In this document: piece by piece, positions 1 to 7,752 of the stretch | How the letters are laid out: the number at the start of each line of letters is the position of its first letter | How positions within the stretch are numbered: position 1 is the stretch's first letter | DNA from: Limnohabitans sp. | GTDB lineage: Bacteria > Pseudomonadota > Gammaproteobacteria > Burkholderiales > Burkholderiaceae_C | Length of the DNA stretch: 7,838 bases | Reading direction: 5' to 3' | Assembly (NCBI GenBank): GCA_009693225.1 | Contig: SHXP01000102.1 | Span: 1 to 7,838 of the forward strand | Position numbers and translations under genes: made by a program | The notes under the pieces: generated by a model | Database searches by the model: none | What the model saw: only the letters and a program-made list of their open reading frames with translations | Told to the model about the DNA's origin: nothing

Positions 1-1080
1 GGCGAGCGCTTCCTCTGGTACTCGTCCACCGGCTGGATCATGTGGAACGTACAAATCAGCGGCTTGATGAGCGGCACTACCTGCGTGATTTACGACGGCA
101 ACCCGGGCGGCACCAAAGACCACTCGGATTGGAGTGTGCTGTGGCGCTTTGCAGCCGCCGAGGGCGTGACTTTTTTCGGCGGCGGTGCGGCGTTTTATGC
201 CAATTGTATGAAGGCCGGGGTGCAGCAATGGGGCAGCGAGCAGATGAAACAGGTCTATGCGAATGCCGGTGTGTAGCGCCCAGACATCTGGTGGTGCAAT
301 ATTTCCGGCGGTACCGATGCGGGCACCTATGTTGGCGGGCTGCGCGATCTGCCCATGGTGGCCGGCGAAATGCAATGCCGTTTTCTGGGCGTGAGTGTCG
401 AGGCCTGGAACGAACAAGGCAACCCGGTGACAGACGAGGTGGGTGAGCTGGTGGTCACGCAGCCGCTGCCTTGCATGCCGCCGTATTTCTGGGGTGACAA
501 AGACAATCAGCGCTACCTGGGCAGTTATTTTGATACCTTTCCCGCCGGTCAGGGCAGAAAACCCGGCGGCGGCGACCTCGGTCCCGAGGCCGGCGCGGTC
601 TGGCGCCACGGTGACTGGTTGAAGATCACACCCGAGGGCCGCGCTGTTATCTACGGTCGCAGTGATGCCACCATCAACCGCTACGGACTGCGCATGGGCA
701 CCAGCGAGTTGTACAGTGCCATCGAGGCCTTGCCCGAGGTGTTGGACAGCATGGTGGTTGACCTGGAATATTTGGGCAAAGAAAGCTACATGCCGTTGTT
801 TGTGGTGTTGCGCCCGGGTCTGACGCTGGATGATGCTTTGCGTGCCCGTTTGAACGGGGCGATACGCACTGCGCTGAGCCCGCGTTTTGTGCCGAATGAG
901 ATTTTTCAGGTGGCTGAAATTCCACGCACCTTGTCGGGCAAAAAACAGGAGTTGCCGATCAAGAAACTGATGTTGGGCCAGCCGGTGGAAAAAGTCGTGA
1001 ACCGCGACGCCATGGCGAATCCGGCTTGTCTGGATTGGTATATCGAGTTGGCGAAGAGGCATTTGGCGGCTGCCGGTTGA
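1..1080 (+). pseudogene. Acetoacetyl-CoA synthetase, 3' part, interrupted by an in-frame stop
   Basis: An intact member of this family is an adenylate-forming enzyme that activates acetoacetate with ATP and CoA to acetoacetyl-CoA. The 5' end lies outside the window. The frame starting at base 1 reads GERFLWYSSTGWIMWN, then SGGTDAG, GEMQCRFLGVSVEAWNE, VWRHGDW, YGRSDATINRYGLRMGTSE and, near the C-terminus, IPRTLSGKKQELPIKKL, which carries the catalytic lysine region of the ANL superfamily. Three oddities are visible. A TAG stop at 274-276 sits between NAGV and RPDIWW. About 20 residues expected between KAGV and QQWG (near 217-222) are missing, including the GSTGSPL-type nucleotide-binding motif. 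A Gly/Pro-rich stretch of about 17 residues (544-597) separates YFDTFP from VWRHGDW. The frame is otherwise intact to the TGA at 1078-1080, so decay is recent or the stop is an error. Family certain; the pseudogene call depends on the read accuracy at 274. A downstream restart at ATG 355 would lack the N-domain. Confidence 0.85.
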
Positions 1081-1083
1081 CAC

Positions 1084-1103
1084 TGATCCGGTATGCCGGA
1101 TCA
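1084..1103 (+). terminator. Perfect 8-bp hairpin just after the acetoacetyl-CoA synthetase stop
   Basis: Arms TGATCCGG and CCGGATCA enclose the loop TATG, starting 3 bases after the stop codon. The position suits a transcript end for the upstream gene, but the following bases (CACGGTCAAA) contain no T-run, so it is not a canonical intrinsic terminator. It may instead act as a 3'-end stabiliser. The hairpin is seen; its function is inferred. Confidence 0.4.
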
Positions 1104-1197
1104 CACGGTCAAAGTGAATCCGCAAATCCGCACAAGCGCTAATAAAACACCGCCAACTTTTCTCATAAACAGACCAAACCGCACGCGATTAACATCA

Positions 1198-1220
1198 AGG
1201 CTTTACGCATACCAAAGCCT
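1198..1220 (+). promoter_or_regulatory. Interrupted palindrome directly before the gcdH ribosome-binding site
   Basis: Perfect 7-base arms AGGCTTT and AAAGCCT are separated by ACGCATACC. The palindrome ends 3 bases before the GGAG ribosome-binding site (1224-1227) of glutaryl-CoA dehydrogenase. It could be an operator for a dedicated regulator or a 5'-leader hairpin near the ribosome site. I see no convincing -35/-10 pair between 1104 and 1232, so the transcription start relative to this element is unknown. Confidence 0.4.
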
Positions 1221-1232
1221 ACCGGAGCATTT

Positions 1233-2429
1233 ATGGCCAAGACAGCATTTCACTGGGACGATCCGTTGTTACTCAACCTGCAATTGAGCGAAGACGAGCG
1301 CATGGTCCGGGAGGCCGCGAACGCGTATTGCCAGGACAAACTGCTGCCGCGCGTGACCGAAGCCTTCAGGCATGAAAAAACCGACCTCGCCATTTTTCGC
1401 GAAATGGGCGAGCTTGGTTTGCTCGGCCCCACCATTCCTGCGCAGTACGGCGGTCCCGAGTTGAACTATGTGGCTTACGGATTGATCGCGCGCGAAGTCG
1501 AGCGTGTTGATTCGGGTTACCGCTCGATGATGAGCGTGCAGTCGTCATTGGTGATGTTGCCGATTTTCGAATTTGGCACCGAGGGCCAGCGCCAGAAATA
1601 TTTGCCCAGACTCGCCACCGGCGATTGGATAGGTTGCTTCGGTCTGACCGAACCCGACCACGGCTCTGACCCGGCCAGCATGGCGAGTCGTGCGCACAAG
1701 GTCAAGGGCGGCTATAAGCTCAGCGGCAACAAAATGTGGATCTCTAATTCACCCGTGGCCGACGTGTTTGTGGTCTGGGCCAAAGAGGTCAGCGAAGCCG
1801 GCGCGGTGGGTCCGATACGCGGTTTTGTGCTGGGAAAAGGCATGGCCGGTTTGAGCGCACCCGCCATACACAGCAAGGTCGGTTTGCGCGCCTCGATCAC
1901 CGGTGAAATCGTCATGGACGGTGTGTTCGTTCCTGAAGAAAACGCTTTCCCTGAAGTGCAAGGCTTGAAAGGCCCGTTCACCTGTTTGAACAGCGCACGT
2001 TACGGCATTGCTTGGGGTGCGTTGGGTGCGGCCGAAGACTGTTTTCACCGTGCGCGTCAGTACACCCTGGACCGCCAGCAATTCGGCAGACCTTTGGCCG
2101 CCAATCAACTGATTCAGAAAAAAATGGCCGACATGCAAACCGAAATCGCACTCGGACTGCAAGCCTGTTTGCGTCTGGGTCGCATGAAAGACGAGGGCAC
2201 AGCCTCGGTGGAAATCACGTCCATCTTGAAGCGCAACTCCTGCGGCAAGGCGCTGGACATTGCCCGCATGGCGCGCGACATGATGGGCGGCAACGGCATC
2301 AGCGACGAGTTCGGAGTGGCGCGGCATCTGGTTAATCTGGAAGTGGTCAACACCTATGAGGGCACGCACGATATCCATGCGTTGATTCTCGGCCGGGCCA
2401 TCACCGGCATTGCCGCGTTTACGAATTAA
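1233..2429 (+). CDS. gcdH: Glutaryl-CoA dehydrogenase
   Basis: FAD-dependent acyl-CoA dehydrogenase that oxidises and decarboxylates glutaryl-CoA to crotonyl-CoA and CO2 in lysine, tryptophan and glutarate breakdown; cytosolic, passing electrons to electron-transfer flavoprotein. The 398 residues match the usual length. The N-terminal helical domain contains GPTIPAQYGG (about 65-74). The signature YRSMMSVQSS (96-105) separates this subfamily from short-chain acyl-CoA dehydrogenases; R97 is the likely equivalent of the substrate-binding arginine. The flavin-binding beta domain has CFGLTEPDHGSDP (135-147) and NKMWISNSP. The C-terminal domain has DRQQFGRPL, MMGGNGISDE and TYEGTHDIHALILGRAITG, where E376 is the expected catalytic base. 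The start is supported by GGAG at 1224-1227, five bases before the ATG. It follows the damaged acetoacetyl-CoA synthetase by 152 bases, and both enzymes feed acetoacetyl-CoA metabolism. mnmA follows on the same strand after 58 bases. No defects are seen. Confidence 0.95.
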   Translation: MAKTAFHWDDPLLLNLQLSEDERMVREAANAYCQDKLLPRVTEAFRHEKTDLAIFREMGELGLLGPTIPAQYGGPELNYVAYGLIAREVERVDSGYRSMMSVQSSLVMLPIFEFGTEGQRQKYLPRLATGDWIGCFGLTEPDHGSDPASMASRAHKVKGGYKLSGNKMWISNSPVADVFVVWAKEVSEAGAVGPIRGFVLGKGMAGLSAPAIHSKVGLRASITGEIVMDGVFVPEENAFPEVQGLKGPFTCLNSARYGIAWGALGAAEDCFHRARQYTLDRQQFGRPLAANQLIQKKMADMQTEIALGLQACLRLGRMKDEGTASVEITSILKRNSCGKALDIARMARDMMGGNGISDEFGVARHLVNLEVVNTYEGTHDIHALILGRAITGIAAFTN

Positions 2430-2453
2430 GACCATGCTTTGACGCGGGACAGA

Positions 2454-2476
2454 CGGCGGCCGTTCTCATGCCGCCG
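2454..2476 (+). repeat. Hairpin in the gcdH-mnmA gap
   Basis: Seven-base arms CGGCGGC (2454-2460) and GCCGCCG (2470-2476) enclose a 9-base loop. The element ends 11 bases before the mnmA ATG, where a ribosome-binding site would normally lie, and no T-run follows. It could lower mnmA translation when read through from gcdH, or be an incidental GC-rich repeat. Confidence 0.35.
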
Positions 2477-2487
2477 ATAATGCCGGC

Positions 2488-3594
2488 ATGAGCAAGAAGC
2501 AGCGTATTGTGGTGGGCCTGAGCGGCGGCGTGGATTCGGCCGTGACCGCCTTGATATTGAAACGCCAGGGCCATGAAGTCGTCGGCATCTTCATGAAGAA
2601 CTGGGAAGACAACGACAACGATGAATATTGCTCCTCCAACCAGGACTTTATAGACGCGGCCGCCGTGGCCGATGTGATCGGCATAGAGATTGAGCACATT
2701 AACTTTGCGGCTGATTACAAAGACCGTGTGTTCGCCGAATTTCTGCGCGAATACCAGGCGGGGCGCACGCCTAACCCGGACATTTTATGCAATGCCGAGA
2801 TCAAGTTCAAAGCCTTTCTGGACCACGCCTTTGCCTTGGGCGCAGACAAGATGGCGACCGGCCACTACGCCCGCGTGCGCCATAACCCGCACACCGGTTT
2901 GCATGAATTGCTCAAGGGCGTGGACAACAGCAAAGACCAGAGTTATTTTTTACACCGGTTGACGCAGGCGCAGTTGTCGCGGACTTTGTTTCCTGTGGGT
3001 GAACTGCAAAAGTCGGAGGTCAGGCGTATCGCTGATGAAGCCGGTTTGCCGAATGCGCGTAAAAAAGACTCCACCGGCATTTGTTTCATCGGCGAGCGGC
3101 CGTTCCGCGAGTTTTTAAACCGCTACATTGCCAAAACGCCGGGGCTGATCAAAACGGATCAAGGCAGAAAAATCGGCGAGCACCAGGGCTTGAGTTTTTA
3201 CACCTTGGGTCAGCGTCAGGGCCTGGGGATTGGCGGCATCAAGGACAAAGGCGCACAGCGCGGCGGCGGCGATCATGCGCCCTGGTTTGTAGCGCGCAAG
3301 GACATGGACAGCAACACCTTGTGGGTGGTGCAAGGCCATGATCACCCCTGGTTGTTGTCCCCGGCTTTGCAGTTTGACAATGCGAGCTGGACCGCGGCAA
3401 AGCCGCCCGCACTGATCGATTGCTGTGCCAAAACCCGCTATCAACAATCTGATGCTGCTTGTGTGATTCAGCCTTTGTCTGATGGCGGTTACGGTCTGAG
3501 GTTTGCCGAGCCGCAATGGGCGGTGACCCCGGGGCAGTCGGCGGTGTTGTACGACGGCGAGGTGTGTCTGGGTGGCGGCATCATCATCAACTGA
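2488..3594 (+). CDS. mnmA: tRNA-specific 2-thiouridylase MnmA
   Basis: Installs the 2-thio group on the wobble uridine (U34) of tRNA-Lys, -Glu and -Gln, using ATP to adenylate the base and a persulfide relayed to the enzyme; cytosolic. At 368 residues it has the same length as E. coli MnmA as I remember it. The PP-loop motif SGGVDS is at 12-17. The two catalytic cysteines are present: C101 in PDILCNAEIKFK and C199 in DSTGICFIGER. Other family landmarks are FMKNWED (35-41), ATGHYARV (123-130), KDQSYFLH (149-156), GQRQGLGIGG (241-250) and a C-terminal beta-barrel ending in VLYDGEVCLGGGIII. No good Shine-Dalgarno precedes the ATG; the bases before it (GATAATGCCGGC) are poor, and a GC-rich hairpin sits just upstream. 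The start fits the family because MSKKQRIVVG leads directly into the PP-loop. It may be co-transcribed with gcdH, although the functions are unrelated. I see no strong intrinsic terminator just downstream. Confidence 0.97.
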   Translation: MSKKQRIVVGLSGGVDSAVTALILKRQGHEVVGIFMKNWEDNDNDEYCSSNQDFIDAAAVADVIGIEIEHINFAADYKDRVFAEFLREYQAGRTPNPDILCNAEIKFKAFLDHAFALGADKMATGHYARVRHNPHTGLHELLKGVDNSKDQSYFLHRLTQAQLSRTLFPVGELQKSEVRRIADEAGLPNARKKDSTGICFIGERPFREFLNRYIAKTPGLIKTDQGRKIGEHQGLSFYTLGQRQGLGIGGIKDKGAQRGGGDHAPWFVARKDMDSNTLWVVQGHDHPWLLSPALQFDNASWTAAKPPALIDCCAKTRYQQSDAACVIQPLSDGGYGLRFAEPQWAVTPGQSAVLYDGEVCLGGGIIIN

Positions 3595-3688
3595 TACGGT
3601 TGTAAGCAATCTGTGTCCGCCATGTCGTCATTCATGCGCAGTTTTTCTCCGAAGGCGTTTTTGCGGCTCGAGAAAACAAAAGGCACGA

Positions 3689-3704
3689 AGAACGCAATCG
3701 TTCT
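3689..3704. repeat. Small perfect hairpin downstream of mnmA
   Basis: Arms AGAACG (3689-3694) and CGTTCT (3699-3704) enclose the loop CAAT. The sequence that follows on the plus strand is AAAACC, not a T-run, so it is at best a weak transcript end. It lies about 95 bases after the mnmA stop. Confidence 0.3.
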
Positions 3705-3778
3705 AAAACCAAATAGACCACTTCAGGTCGCGATCCAAGGGGGCGTTTTTGTTGAGCTAAAGCGCAGAAAAAATCGCA

Positions 3779-3859
3779 CCGGATGGGTCGGCCTAAGCGT
3801 GTCTTAATCGAACCGCACGAAAGCCAACCTTTCCGGATGGATCAGTCAAAGCGTGTCTT
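3779..3859. repeat. Degenerate direct repeat, two 27-base copies with a 54-base period
   Basis: Copies at 3779-3805 and 3833-3859 share 23 of 27 bases: both begin CCGGATGG and end AAGCGTGTCTT or AGCGTGTCTT. Differences fall at copy positions 9, 12, 14 and 16. A shorter, weaker relative may begin near 3890 (GAAATGCCAACCGGCTCGGCC compared with GAAAGCCAACC at 3819-3829). The period is a multiple of three, but the first copy runs into a TAA, so coding is not supported. Confidence 0.6.
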
Positions 3860-3908
3860 CAAACGGACTTGGAGTGCCTTTAAACAGTAGAAATGCCAAC
3901 CGGCTCGG

Positions 3909-3939
3909 CCAAAAGCAAAACCCCACCGCAGCGGGGTTT
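3909..3939 (-). terminator. Intrinsic terminator of the barstar-family gene
   Basis: Read on the minus strand, the stem AAACCCC (3939-3933) and GGGGTTT pair around an 8-base loop, followed by the T-rich stretch TTTTGCTTTT (to about 3911). It begins 21 bases after the stop codon of the minus-strand gene at 3961. The stem is symmetric, with A residues on the plus-strand 5' side, so it could weakly serve convergent plus-strand transcription as well. Confidence 0.8.
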
Positions 3940-3960
3940 GAGCCAGAGGAGCAGACCGGT

Positions 3961-4530
3961 TTAAGCGGCTGTGAGCCAATAACCGGCATTGAACGGGCTG
4001 CTCATGCGAAGTGCCAGCGGCGACACATCGACGAGTTTGTCGGTGGGCATTTTTTCGCCGTCACCCAGTTCTATGCCTGTAGCCTCAATGCCATCGGCGC
4101 GCTCTGCGGCGGCGGCACGCGCCACCGAGAAAGAATAAAAGCAACGGAAAGACACCTTGCGTTCACCCCAGAATTCAGCAGCTTCGCGGAACACGTCCAG
4201 CAATTGCTCCCGCGCTTCTTTGTCAAACTTGGCGTGCGCCGGAATGTGTTCAAGCACCAGGATAAAGCCGGGTTGCTGGCCGGACTTGTACAAGGCATCG
4301 CTCATGCAATCGAACAAAGTGTCAAAGTTCTTGCCGGCTTGGGGTGAGAATGTGAACTGTTGCGCGGTCATGTCCAGGATATCCTGCTTGCTCTGGGCAT
4401 TGGCAAGATGGGCATACAAAAAGTGGTAGCCCAATTGCGCCGCAGCCGACTGCAAGTCCGCCACGCGAAATGCCCGTATGGATTGAACAATATTGGTTTT
4501 GACTGTACGAAGAGGCATGTCCATCGCCAT
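3961..4530 (-). CDS. Barstar-family protein (ribonuclease-inhibitor fold)
   Basis: Barstar of Bacillus neutralises the ribonuclease barnase. In this 189-residue protein a barstar-like core spans about 36-133. FSPQAGKNFDTLFDC (61-75) aligns with the barstar segment ending NLDALWDC, and LLDVFREA (110-117) aligns with its VLQVFREA. The acidic barnase contacts D35, D39 and E76 correspond to D70, D74 and E116. Barstar Y29 is replaced by Q64 and W38 by F73. The protein is about twice the size of Bacillus barstar, with an N-terminal lead of about 35 residues and a C-terminal tail of about 55. No signal peptide or membrane segment is seen, so it is probably cytosolic. The frame is open to 4605, but ATG 4530 is chosen because AGGA lies five bases upstream. 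No nuclease gene lies beside it. Its role could be housekeeping or defensive and is unproven. It has its own terminator and probably its own promoter. Confidence 0.85.
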   Translation of the reverse strand: MAMDMPLRTVKTNIVQSIRAFRVADLQSAAAQLGYHFLYAHLANAQSKQDILDMTAQQFTFSPQAGKNFDTLFDCMSDALYKSGQQPGFILVLEHIPAHAKFDKEAREQLLDVFREAAEFWGERKVSFRCFYSFSVARAAAAERADGIEATGIELGDGEKMPTDKLVDVSPLALRMSSPFNAGYWLTAA

Positions 4531-4535
4531 GGTAT

Positions 4536-4539
4536 TCCT
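4536..4539 (-). promoter_or_regulatory. Ribosome-binding site that sets the barstar-family start
   Basis: On the minus strand the sequence reads AGGAATACC followed by ATG: AGGA with a five-base spacer to the ATG at 4530. The longer in-frame start at 4605 has no comparable site and would translate through the operator-like leader. The nearby in-frame ATG at 4524 would have an 11-base spacer, which is less good. Confidence 0.7.
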
Positions 4540-4575
4540 GCAAATTGTGAGCGCAAATTCCGGGCCTGTTTGAAC

Positions 4576-4584
4576 TGTGGATAA
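4576..4584 (-). promoter_or_regulatory. Perfect DnaA-box 9-mer in the barstar leader
   Basis: The minus strand reads TTATCCACA, the consensus DnaA box, about 46-54 bases upstream of the chosen start. It is next to the inverted repeat GTTGT-CT-ACAAC (4585-4596). A single box does not make an origin, but DnaA also regulates some promoters. The match is exact; binding is inferred, and a chance 9-mer is possible. Confidence 0.4.
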
Positions 4585-4613
4585 GTTGTCTACAACGCAC
4601 TGCAAGAGTGCAG
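4585..4613. repeat. Two adjacent short inverted repeats
   Basis: GTTGT-CT-ACAAC (4585-4596) and CTGCA-AGAG-TGCAG (4600-4613) are two perfect 5-base-arm inverted repeats back to back, downstream of the proposed barstar promoter. They could be repressor half-site pairs or leader hairpins. Each alone is short enough to arise by chance. Confidence 0.3.
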
Positions 4614-4630
4614 CAACCGGTTTCTGAACT

Positions 4631-4642
4631 CGGGTTAACCCG
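4631..4642. repeat. 12-bp perfect palindrome upstream of the barstar-family gene
   Basis: CGGGTTAACCCG is fully self-complementary. It lies about 18 bases downstream of the minus-strand -10 candidate (4660-4665), in the early transcribed region, and overlaps a weak plus-strand -35 candidate. An operator role is plausible but unproven. Confidence 0.4.
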
Positions 4643-4659
4643 AAAAATTCGATTCAGGT

Positions 4660-4688
4660 ATTATCCTGCAAACACGCTAAATTTGCAA
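4660..4688 (-). promoter_or_regulatory. Candidate sigma-70 promoter for the barstar-family gene
   Basis: On the minus strand, TTGCAA (4688-4683, 4 of 6 to consensus) and GATAAT (4665-4660, 5 of 6) are separated by exactly 17 bases. Transcription would start near 4653 and give a leader of about 120 bases containing the palindrome, the inverted repeats and the DnaA-box 9-mer. On the opposite strand TATTAT (4659-4664) overlaps the same -10, so plus-strand initiation is also conceivable. Confidence 0.5.
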
Positions 4689-4713
4689 GGATCGACAGAT
4701 GCAACAGTGACAG

Positions 4714-4735
4714 CAAGAGGGCTTAAGCCCTCTTG
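4714..4735 (-). terminator. 22-bp perfect palindrome after maeB
   Basis: CAAGAGGG and CCCTCTTG flank CTTAAG. As RNA this gives a 9-bp stem with a TTAA loop, 29 bases past the maeB stop. No T-run follows on either strand (minus strand continues CTGTCACTG), so it is not a textbook intrinsic terminator. It most likely marks the maeB transcript end or stabilises its 3' end; a dimeric protein-binding site is the alternative. Confidence 0.55.
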
Positions 4736-4764
4736 TAAGTATGCGCTAACACTGCTTCTATTGC

Positions 4765-7086
<2,322 letters not shown>

Positions 7087-7113
7087 TCGGTATCTTTCAA
7101 AAAGAACAGCTGT
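7087..7113 (-). other. Short gap between the beta-barrel gene and maeB
   Basis: The palindrome GAACAGCTGTTC (7104-7115) overlaps the beta-barrel gene's stop and is followed on the minus strand by CTTTTTG. The stem is too short (about 4 bp around AGCT) for a strong terminator, so at most partial termination before maeB is expected. GAAAG at the end is the only ribosome-binding-like sequence for maeB. Confidence 0.35.
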
Positions 7114-7752
7114 TCAAAACTTGTAGATGTATTCGAGCCTGACAGCGTCGCTGTCAAAGGCGTTGCCGTCTGCTTGCCAGGCGCGTTGCCAGCGAAATTC
7201 AAGCTCATGCCCGTCACCCAAGTCAAACCCGGGGCCGGCGATCAATTTGTTGAAATTCTGGTCTGCCGAGCCGTAAAGCGTTCTGTGCACCCGCGCGCCC
7301 AGCAAAAAATTCAGCCACCCGTGCTTGGCCAGCATGCCGGCTTCAGAGTAGCCGTACCAATAGTGCGCCCCTTCGCCTTGGGTGCGACCGGCCAGGCCGG
7401 TGAAATACATGCCCAGCTTGTCGCCCTGTGGTACGTCTTTTCTGAGTCGCACAGCCACGCTGTTAAATCGGGTGAATGTGTCTGTGCCGATGCTGCTGTC
7501 GGTGTCGCGTTCGGCTTGCAGCAACAGGTCGATGCGGTTGACGCCGCCGTTGTTCAAACGCAGGCCGGGTGTGAAGATGACGGAATTGGCGACCAGCGAC
7601 TTATCGGCAGAGGTTTCACGCTCCAGGGCCATACCGAGCACTGGACGTCCGCCCCACAGCTGAGGCTCGGCCGCCACCTTGCCGCTCCATAATGCCCAGA
7701 GGCAAACAAGCAGGCAGCAAGCGCTATGGCGGCGGAGGGGAAAGGTCTGCAT
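7114..7752 (-). CDS. Outer-membrane beta-barrel protein of unknown function
   Basis: I do not recognise a named family. The 212-residue product begins with a signal peptide: positive charges (R7, R8), a hydrophobic run CCLLVCLWALW (12-22) and a likely cleavage after VAA (28/29). The mature part of about 184 residues has alternating polar and hydrophobic strands (NRIDLLLQAERD, NSVAVRLRKD, KLGMYFTGLAGRT, LNFLLGARVHRTLYG, HELEFRWQRAWQ) separated by Gly/Asp/Asn-rich turns. It ends in AVRLEYIYKF, with the terminal Phe and alternating aromatics expected of proteins inserted by the Bam machinery. It is small, about the size of an 8-10-strand barrel. The ribosome-binding site is weak (GAGG, 12 bases from the ATG), and I see no clear promoter in 7753-7838. 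It lies directly upstream of maeB on the same strand, but no functional link is evident. It could be a porin-like or surface-adaptation protein; the precise function is unknown. Confidence 0.75.
   Translation of the reverse strand: MQTFPLRRHSACCLLVCLWALWSGKVAAEPQLWGGRPVLGMALERETSADKSLVANSVIFTPGLRLNNGGVNRIDLLLQAERDTDSSIGTDTFTRFNSVAVRLRKDVPQGDKLGMYFTGLAGRTQGEGAHYWYGYSEAGMLAKHGWLNFLLGARVHRTLYGSADQNFNKLIAGPGFDLGDGHELEFRWQRAWQADGNAFDSDAVRLEYIYKF

Larger units (their letters stand above)
3595..3908. other. Gene-poor gap after mnmA, with repeats
   Basis: Short open frames exist here, but none has a ribosome-binding site or recognisable protein. The stretch is visibly more A-rich than the flanking genes; 3661-3720 counts to 26 G+C in 60. 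It holds a 6-bp hairpin at 3689-3704, a 27-base direct repeat (3779-3805 and 3833-3859) and the 10-mer GGCGTTTTTG twice (3654-3663 and 3742-3751). No terminator, tRNA or mobile-element end was recognised. It may be remnant sequence or an uncharacterised repeat family. Confidence 0.5.

Noticed and set aside
274..276. Programmed TAG readthrough in the acetoacetyl-CoA synthetase
   Set aside because: No recoding signal was recognised, and the neighbouring loss of a conserved motif argues for decay.
1749..2435. Minus-strand open frame of 228 codons opposite gcdH
   Set aside because: Antisense to a well-supported acyl-CoA dehydrogenase, low-complexity translation, no ribosome-binding site.
3779..3859. 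CRISPR-like repeats
   Set aside because: Only two imperfect copies, no regular spacer set and no cas genes.
3853..4347. Plus-strand open frame of 164 codons running through the terminator into the barstar-family gene
   Set aside because: It translates an intrinsic terminator and then the antisense of the barstar-family gene, so it is not a real gene.
4542..4558. AATTGTGAGCGC, resembling a lac operator half-site, upstream of the barstar-family gene
   Set aside because: Only one half matches; the other arm does not fit the symmetric operator, and no LacI-family gene is present.
4531..4605. A longer barstar-family protein starting at 4605
   Set aside because: No ribosome-binding site there, and the extra 25 residues would cover the leader containing the DnaA-box 9-mer. 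ATG 4530 has a good AGGA site.
4576..4642. Replication origin
   Set aside because: Only one DnaA box, no AT-rich unwinding region, and no dnaA, dnaN or parAB genes nearby.
4699..4710. Tiny reading frame ATG CAA CAG TGA preceded by AAGGA, before the 22-bp palindrome
   Set aside because: A three-codon frame is expected by chance, and no plus-strand gene follows that it could attenuate.
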